Assembly (NCBI RefSeq): GCF_036898465.1 | Contig: NZ_JARUMJ010000001.1 | Coordinates: 2,356,001-2,420,000, forward strand | DNA length: 64,000 bases | Direction of reading: 5' to 3' | Source: Streptomyces sp. B21-105 | GTDB taxonomy: Bacteria; Actinomycetota; Actinomycetes; Streptomycetales; Streptomycetaceae | Shown: positions 59,323 through 64,000 of the stretch, one piece after another | Layout of the letters: each line of letters begins with the position of its first letter | Numbering within the stretch: the first letter of the stretch is position 1 | Translations under genes and position numbers: made by a program | The notes under the pieces: model-generated | What the model was told of the DNA's origin: nothing | What the model saw: the letters and a program-made list of their open reading frames with translations, nothing else | Databases searched by the model: none

Positions 59323-60482
59323 CAGGGGCTCACCTCTTTCGGATGCGCGGTCGTGAACGCCCAGGGGGCGCCCAGTTCGGAGTAGAGGGCGAGGGTGTCG
59401 GCGGCGGCCGCGACGAGGCCGTCGACGCCGGGGACGACCCGCCGGTCCTCGTCGGGCAGCAGACGCCAGGCGTCGTCGGGCAGCCGCACCGGGTCGGGCG
59501 CGACCCGGATCGCCTCGACGACCCGCATGAACGACTCGGTGACAGCGGGCGGGACCAGCAGTTCCGTCCCGTCGGCGAGGTGCTCGACCAGGTTCTCCAG
59601 CAGGTCGGTGCGGCCGTGCTCGAACTCCTCGGGGCCGTGGCCGGCCCGCTGGAGCAGGACGCGGTCCTGCTTGTACCAGTAGGTGATCCGGCCGCGGCTG
59701 CCGTGGACGACGACGTAGGGGTCGTCGGGGTCCTCGGCGCACAGCGTGGCCGCGACGACGATCTGCAGGCCGTCCGCCGTGGTGACGCGGACGCAGGAGG
59801 TGTCGTCGCACTCGATGTCGTTGGCGTGCGCCAGCTCGGTCTCGATGCCCGCGACGTCCTCGGCGCGGGTGGCGCCGGCCAGCGCGAGGGCGGTGGCGAC
59901 GGCGTGCGCCAGGGGGTTGGTGAGCGCCCCGTCGACGACGTCGACGCCGTTCAGGCGCCGCCTGCCCGCCCAGGGGGCGCGCCGGTAGTAGGACTCGGCG
60001 CGGGCCCAGGCGCCGGCGCCCCCGACCCCCGCGATCTCACCGATCGCCCCCTCGCGGATCAGCGCGCGGACCGCGGGCACGGCGTGCGAGCCGAGCGACT
60101 GGAAGCCGACCTGGCAGACCACGCCGGCCTCGGCGATCCCGTCGGCCATCCGGCGGAACTCCGCGTACGACGGCGCCGGCGGCTTCTCCAGCAGCAGGTG
60201 CACGCCCTTGCGGGCCGCGGTCAGCGCGAGATCGGCGTGGGTCGGGATCGGGGTGCAGATCACGGCGATCCGGGCGCCGGTGGAGTCCAGCAGCGCGCCG
60301 AAGTCGGCGGACTGCTCGGGCGTGCCGAGGCCCTCGGGGATCTCGGCCGGGGTCAGCGGGGTCAGCTCGCAGACGCCGGCGAGGCGGACGATGCCCTTGT
60401 CCTGGAGCCGGCGGATGTTGTCCAGATGCCAGCGGCCGTGGCCGCGCGCACCCGCGAGGACGATCGGTACAGCGGTGCTCAT
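59322..60482 (-). CDS. Gfo/Idh/MocA family NAD(P)-dependent oxidoreductase
   Basis: A 386-residue two-domain dehydrogenase: Rossmann start VPIVLAGARGHGRWHLDNIRRL, then ICTPIPTHADLALTAARKGVHLLLEKPPAPSYAEFRRM with the EKP motif carrying the catalytic Lys, and a C-terminal domain. It oxidises sugars or their derivatives. Overlaps DUF6807 by one base. First gene of the three-gene unit Gfo/Idh-DUF6807-GH43; about 196 bases separate it from the permease genes upstream on the same strand. Confidence 0.92.
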   Translation of the reverse strand: MSTAVPIVLAGARGHGRWHLDNIRRLQDKGIVRLAGVCELTPLTPAEIPEGLGTPEQSADFGALLDSTGARIAVICTPIPTHADLALTAARKGVHLLLEKPPAPSYAEFRRMADGIAEAGVVCQVGFQSLGSHAVPAVRALIREGAIGEIAGVGGAGAWARAESYYRRAPWAGRRRLNGVDVVDGALTNPLAHAVATALALAGATRAEDVAGIETELAHANDIECDDTSCVRVTTADGLQIVVAATLCAEDPDDPYVVVHGSRGRITYWYKQDRVLLQRAGHGPEEFEHGRTDLLENLVEHLADGTELLVPPAVTESFMRVVEAIRVAPDPVRLPDDAWRLLPDEDRRVVPGVDGLVAAAADTLALYSELGAPWAFTTAHPKEVSP

Positions 60483-60578
60483 GGAATCCTCCCTGCGCCC
60501 GCGCCGCGTGCCACCGTGCGGTCGGCCGCCGCGGCGCTGTCGATCTTTGCGTGCAGGGTAGGCGTCCGGCCGCCGAAC

Positions 60579-60620
60579 GCCGTGAGGTCGCGCCCGTCGC
60601 CGGCCGTGAGGTCGCGCCCG
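60579..60620. repeat. 18-base direct repeat between permease and oxidoreductase genes
   Basis: GCCGTGAGGTCGCGCCCG at 60579-60596 and again at 60603-60620, separated by six bases (period 24), in the 196-base gap upstream of the oxidoreductase start. Confidence 0.9.
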
Positions 60621-60678
60621 CCGTCGCTCGGGCCGTGGCTGCGGCGGTTGCTGCGGCAGGCGTGGCCCTGACGGCTCC

Positions 60679-61578
60679 TCATCCCTTCACCGCCCCTGCG
60701 CTGAACCCGGTGATCAGCCACTTCTGGATGAAGGCGAAGACGATCACCACGGGGACGGCGGCGATGATGCCGCCCGCGGCCAGCGCGCCCAGGTCGACGC
60801 TGTCGGCGCTCATCAGGGTGTTGAGGCCGACCGGGATCGTCTGCTTGGTCTGGTCGGAGAGGAACATCAGGGCGAACAGGAAGTGGTTCCAGGCGTGCAC
60901 GAAGGCGAAGGAGCCGACGGCGATCAGCCCGGGCCGCAGCAGGGGCAGGACGACGATCCGGAAGGCGGTGAGCCGGTTGCAGCCGTCGACCCAGGCCGCC
61001 TCCTCCAGGGAGTAGGGCACGTTCCGGATGAAGCCGCTGATCAGGATGATCGACAGGGGCAGCTGGAAGACCGTCTCCGCGATGATGACACTGCCCAGCG
61101 AATTGATCATCTTCAGCTCGGCGAAGATCTGGAAGAGCGGGACGAGCAGCAGCGCGCCCGGCACGAACTGGGTGCACAGCAGGGCGAGCATGAACCCGCG
61201 CTTGATCTTGAAGTCGAAGCGCGCGAGGGCGTAGCCGCCGGCCAGGGCCACGAGGGTGGTCAGCAGCAGGGTCGCCACGCCGGTGAGCAGGCTGTTCTGG
61301 AAGTAGACGGCGAAGTCGCGTTCGTTCCAGACCTTGTTGAAGTGGTCGAAGGTCATCGGCCAGGGCACCAGCGAGGTGGAGCCGGCCGGGCGGAGCGCGA
61401 AGAGCAGGATCCAGTAGAAGGGGACCAGGGTGAAGATCAGGTAGATCCCCAGCGGGAGGTAGATCTGCCAGCGGGGGGCCTCGTCCCAGGCACGCTTGTG
61501 CCGGGACGGGCGGCGGTCGGGTGCGGCGGGCTCGCTCACGGGGGCGGGCACGACCTCGGGGGCCTCCTTGGTGATCAC
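60679..61578 (-). CDS. Carbohydrate ABC transporter permease (MalG-type)
   Basis: A 299-residue permease with six helices and the cytoplasmic EAA loop EEAAWVDGCNRLTAFRIVVLPLLRPG. A polar start (VITKEAPEVVPAPVSEPAAPDRRPSRHKR) precedes the first helix at about 41-61. GTG 61578 overlaps the upstream permease stop (GTGA). It pairs with the permease at 61575; no ATPase gene is encoded nearby, so the shared MsiK ATPase of Streptomyces probably drives it. Confidence 0.93.
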   Translation of the reverse strand: MITKEAPEVVPAPVSEPAAPDRRPSRHKRAWDEAPRWQIYLPLGIYLIFTLVPFYWILLFALRPAGSTSLVPWPMTFDHFNKVWNERDFAVYFQNSLLTGVATLLLTTLVALAGGYALARFDFKIKRGFMLALLCTQFVPGALLLVPLFQIFAELKMINSLGSVIIAETVFQLPLSIILISGFIRNVPYSLEEAAWVDGCNRLTAFRIVVLPLLRPGLIAVGSFAFVHAWNHFLFALMFLSDQTKQTIPVGLNTLMSADSVDLGALAAGGIIAAVPVVIVFAFIQKWLITGFSAGAVKG

Positions 61579-62510
61579 TTGTCGCCTCCTCCGAACTTGC
61601 TCAGCCGCAGATAGACCATCGAACAGAAGAGCAGGATCACGAACGCGACCGTGGTGAGGGCGGACGCGTAGCCGAAGTTGTGTGCGTCGACGCTGGTGTT
61701 GGCGATGTACAGCGGGAGGGTGGTGGTCTCCCCCGCCGGGCCGCCGCCGGTGAGCGTGTAGAGCAGGTCGACGTTGTTGAACTCCCACACCGCGCGCAGC
61801 AGCGTGGACAGGACGATGGCGTCCTTGAGGTGGGGCAGGGTGATGTGCCAGAACTGCTTGATCCGGCTGGCGCCGTCGACCTCGGCGGCCTCGTAGAGGT
61901 CCTTGGAGACGGACTGGAGGTCGGCGAGGATGAGGATCGCGAAGAAGGGGACGCCGCGCCACAGGTCGGCCACGATCGCCGCCGAGAAGACCGTGGAGGT
62001 GTCCGAGAGCCAGCTGGTGCCGTACTCGCCGATGCCCATGTCAGCGAGGTAACGGGTGATGCCCGTCTGGGAGTTGTAGAGCAGCACCCAGATCGCGGAC
62101 GTCAGCACGCCGGAGACGGCCCACGGGGAGAAGACCAGCGCGCGGCCGAGCGAGCGCCCCACGAAGGTCTGGTTGACGATCAGCGCCAGGGCCAGCCCGA
62201 ACAGCAGCTGCAGCCCGACCTCGACGAAGACCCACTGAGCGCTGAAGGTCAGCGTGTCCCAGAACTGCGGGTCGTCGGTGAAGGCGTGGACGAAGTTGTC
62301 GAAGCCCGCGAAGCCGTTGCGCCACGGTTTGGTGGGGTTGTAGTTCTGCAGGCTGTAGTAGAAGACGCTGACGACCGGGTAGGCGATGAAGCCCAGCATC
62401 AGCAGGGCCGCCGGCGCGACCAGCAGGTACGGCAGCCTGCGGGGCGTGGCGGAGGCACGGCGCCGCCGGGGCGGCGCGGGCCGTTTCGCCACGGCTGCGG
62501 CTTGGGCCAT
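61575..62510 (-). CDS. Carbohydrate ABC transporter permease (MalF-type)
   Basis: A 311-residue permease: Arg/Pro-rich start (KRPAPPRRRRASATPRR), first helix LPYLLVAPAALLMLGFIAYPVVSVFYYSL, and the EAA loop YEAAEVDGASRIKQFWHITLPHLKDA. ATG 62510 is chosen with GGAG seven bases upstream; a GTG directly before it (62513) is possible. First gene of the permease pair, preceded by an operator-like palindrome (62572-62585). Confidence 0.93.
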   Translation of the reverse strand: MAQAAAVAKRPAPPRRRRASATPRRLPYLLVAPAALLMLGFIAYPVVSVFYYSLQNYNPTKPWRNGFAGFDNFVHAFTDDPQFWDTLTFSAQWVFVEVGLQLLFGLALALIVNQTFVGRSLGRALVFSPWAVSGVLTSAIWVLLYNSQTGITRYLADMGIGEYGTSWLSDTSTVFSAAIVADLWRGVPFFAILILADLQSVSKDLYEAAEVDGASRIKQFWHITLPHLKDAIVLSTLLRAVWEFNNVDLLYTLTGGGPAGETTTLPLYIANTSVDAHNFGYASALTTVAFVILLFCSMVYLRLSKFGGGDK

Positions 62511-62530
62511 CACTGTTCTCCGTTCTCAGT

Positions 62531-62710
62531 GCGTCGTGCGTGCGTGGTGCGTGGTGCGTGGTGCGAGCTTCGGGAAGCGCTTTCTCCCTGTACAGGGGTG
62601 TGCGCCGTCCTGCCGCTTGCGCGTGGTGCGGTGGTGCGTGGTCTGTTGTGCGGTGTTCCTGTGACGCGTGGTGCGGTGGTCCTGCGACGCGTGGTCCGTG
62701 GTGCGGTGGT
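62531..62710. repeat. GTGGTGCG-type repeat region abutting the dehydratase stop
   Basis: Irregular copies of GTGCGTGGT (62541-62565) and of GACGCGTGGTGCGGTGGTCCT-like units (62622-62710) fill the gap between the permease start and the dehydratase stop at 62711. The operator-like palindrome at 62572-62585 sits between two repeat blocks. Confidence 0.75.
62572..62585. promoter_or_regulatory. LacI-family-like operator upstream of the sugar permease operon
   Basis: GGGAAGCGCTTTCT shares the 12 fixed positions of GGNAAGCGCTTNCT with the site at 56889-56902. It lies about 62 bases upstream of the permease ATG (minus strand), a natural repressor position. No LacI gene is in the window. Confidence 0.65.
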
Positions 62711-64000
62711 TCAGCCCGCGTACGGGTCGGCGACCCGGCCCGGACGAGCGAGGAACTCGAAGTCGCAGCCGGTGTCGGCCTGCGTGATCTGCTCGTTGTA
62801 GAGCGCTCCGTAACCGCGCTCGTAACGGGTGGGCGGCGGCGTCCAGTCCGCCCTGCGCCGCTCCAGCTCCGCGTCGTCCACATGGAGATGGAGGGTGCGC
62901 GCCTCGACGTCGAGGGTGATCGCGTCGCCGGTGCGGACCAGGGCCAGCGGGCCGCCGACGTACGACTCGGGCGCGACGTGCAGCACGCACGCGCCGTAAC
63001 TGGTGCCGCTCATGCGGGCGTCGGAGATCCGCACCATGTCCCGCACGCCCTGCTTCAGCAGGTGGTCGGGGATGGGCAGCATGCCGTACTCGGGCATACC
63101 GGGGCCGCCCTTGGGCCCGGAGCCCCGCAGCACGAGCACGCTGTCGGCGGTGATGCCGAGCGAGGGGTCGTTGATCGTCCGTTGCATCGTCCGGTAGTCG
63201 TCGAAGACGACGGCCGGACCGGTGTGCTTGAGCAGGTGTTCCTCGGCGGCGATGTGCTTGATCACCGAGCCGTCCGGGCAGAGGTTGCCGCGCAGCACCG
63301 CGACTCCGCCCTCGGCCGCGACGGGGTTCTCCCGGAGCCGGATGACGTCGTCGTTGTGCACCTGCGCGCCGGCCAGCTGTTCGCGCAGCGTGTCGTGGGA
63401 GACCGTCGGCCGGTCCAGGTGCAGCAGGTCGGTGATGCGGGAGAGGAAGCCGGGCAGGCCGCCGGCGAAGTGGAAGTCCTCCATGAGGTACTTCCGGCCG
63501 CCGGGGCGGACGTCGGCGAGCACCGGCACCGTGCGGGCGATGCGGTCGAAGTCGTCGAGGGTGAGCCGGACGCCGGCGCGGCCGGCCATCGCGATGAGAT
63601 GGATGACGGCGTTGGTGGAGCCGCCGAGGCCGAGGACGGTCGTCACCGCGTCCTCGAAGGCCTCCGCGGTGAGGATGTCGCTCAACCGGCGGTCGCTGTG
63701 GACCAGTTCGACGATGCGCAGCCCGGTCATGGCCGCCATCCGGTCGTGCCCGGAGTCCACGGCCGGGATGCTCGACGCGCCCGGCACCGTGACGCCCAGC
63801 GCCTCGGCCGCGGCGGTCAGCGTGGACGCCGTGCCCATCGTCATGCAGTGGCCGGGCGAACGGGCCAGGCCGCTCTCCAGCTCGGTCATCTCGCAGTCGC
63901 CGATGAGGCCGGCCCGCTTGTCGTCCCAGTACTTCCACATGTCGGTGCCGGAGCCGAGGACCTCGTTGCGCCAGTGCCCCGGAAGCATGGGCCCGGCGGG
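62711..64000 (-). CDS. IlvD/Edd family sugar-acid dehydratase (5' end missing)
   Basis: The frame is open to the window edge, giving the last ~430 residues; the start lies beyond 64000. IlvD/Edd features: GPMLPGHWRNEVLGSGTD, GDCEMTELESGLARSPGHCMTMGTASTL (Fe-S cysteines), and GPKGGPGMPEYGMLPIPDHLLKQGVRDMVRISDARMSGTSYGACVLHVAPES. Position beside pectin genes favours a sugar-acid (arabonate/xylonate-type) dehydratase over the isoleucine-valine enzyme. The GHWRN and WTPPPTRYERGYGALYNEQITQADTGCDF end resemble that subgroup. Likely a separate unit from the permeases on the same strand. Confidence 0.9.
   Translation of the reverse strand, partial: PAGPMLPGHWRNEVLGSGTDMWKYWDDKRAGLIGDCEMTELESGLARSPGHCMTMGTASTLTAAAEALGVTVPGASSIPAVDSGHDRMAAMTGLRIVELVHSDRRLSDILTAEAFEDAVTTVLGLGGSTNAVIHLIAMAGRAGVRLTLDDFDRIARTVPVLADVRPGGRKYLMEDFHFAGGLPGFLSRITDLLHLDRPTVSHDTLREQLAGAQVHNDDVIRLRENPVAAEGGVAVLRGNLCPDGSVIKHIAAEEHLLKHTGPAVVFDDYRTMQRTINDPSLGITADSVLVLRGSGPKGGPGMPEYGMLPIPDHLLKQGVRDMVRISDARMSGTSYGACVLHVAPESYVGGPLALVRTGDAITLDVEARTLHLHVDDAELERRRADWTPPPTRYERGYGALYNEQITQADTGCDFEFLARPGRVADPYAG

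Overview
The window is chromosomal DNA from a Streptomyces or very close relative. It has very high G+C with strong third-position GC bias, many GTG starts, ATGA/GTGA stop-start overlaps, Tat-type secreted hydrolases, a PhoP-type PHO box upstream of a PiT transporter, an ectABCD operon and an adenosylcobalamin riboswitch cluster. Gene order recalls the PiT / cobalamin / ectoine / pectin-degradation stretch of the Streptomyces coelicolor chromosome, from memory and not searched. No tRNA, rRNA, CRISPR array, prophage or insertion sequence was seen.

Layout. (1) 1-8.3 kb: the tail of a SURF1-like protein, a GH15 glycosidase, an atypical SDR, then an Asp23/Gls24 envelope-stress block on the minus strand (AmaP, DUF6286, a divergent Asp23-like protein, a small membrane protein, a canonical Asp23) with a P10-family-type gene divergent from it, an enoyl-CoA hydratase/isomerase and a small HTH protein. 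(2) 8.7-14.7 kb: ABC-F ATPase, VOC protein, an unrecognised 480-residue protein, an alpha/beta hydrolase and a class II aldolase. (3) 14.8-16.4 kb: PHO box, PiT phosphate transporter and a small membrane protein. (4) 16.6-26.4 kb: B12 riboswitch, mini-ORF, cbiB, cobQ, a coupled 58-codon ORF where a cobN gene would be expected, chelatase, cobO, cobB, an antisense ZIP transporter and a CobE/CbiG-CobC fusion. (5) 26.5-32.1 kb: amidohydrolase and a polar amino-acid ABC importer, divergent from a PLP aminotransferase and a DinB-family gene. (6) 32.3-35.6 kb: ectABCD, closed by a strong bidirectional hairpin. (7) 35.7-47.5 kb: mixed metabolic genes (class V PLP enzyme, FrnE-type DsbA, two GNATs, a frameshifted DUF1349 gene, aldehyde dehydrogenase with divergent IclR regulator, penicillin-binding protein, purine permease, ECF sigma factor with a membrane partner, HAD phosphatase). 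(8) 47.6-64 kb: a minus-strand pectin regulon. It holds a PL9-like lyase, three pectinesterase domains (one in a fusion with PL1, one in a frameshifted gene), PL1, rhamnogalacturonan acetylesterase, a sugar-binding protein, GH43, DUF6807, Gfo/Idh, two sugar permeases and an IlvD/Edd dehydratase.

How it works together. The cobalamin genes cover corrin amidation, cobalt handling and aminopropanol attachment but contain no precorrin methyltransferases and no intact cobN. The pectin block secretes backbone-cleaving and de-esterifying enzymes, imports the products through an ABC system with no local ATPase, and is probably controlled by a LacI-family repressor: the same 14-base palindrome occurs at the start of the PL1-CE8 gene and upstream of the permeases.

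Two window-wide signals stand out. Many genes carry short tandem or near-tandem duplications that abut or span their stop codons, sometimes duplicating the stop itself. Two otherwise good genes are each broken by one missing base in a G/C homopolymer, which suggests sequencing error as much as decay. I found no clearly new multi-gene system. The best leads are the riboswitch-linked mini-ORF, the possible cobN remnant, the stop-codon duplications and the shared pectin operator.
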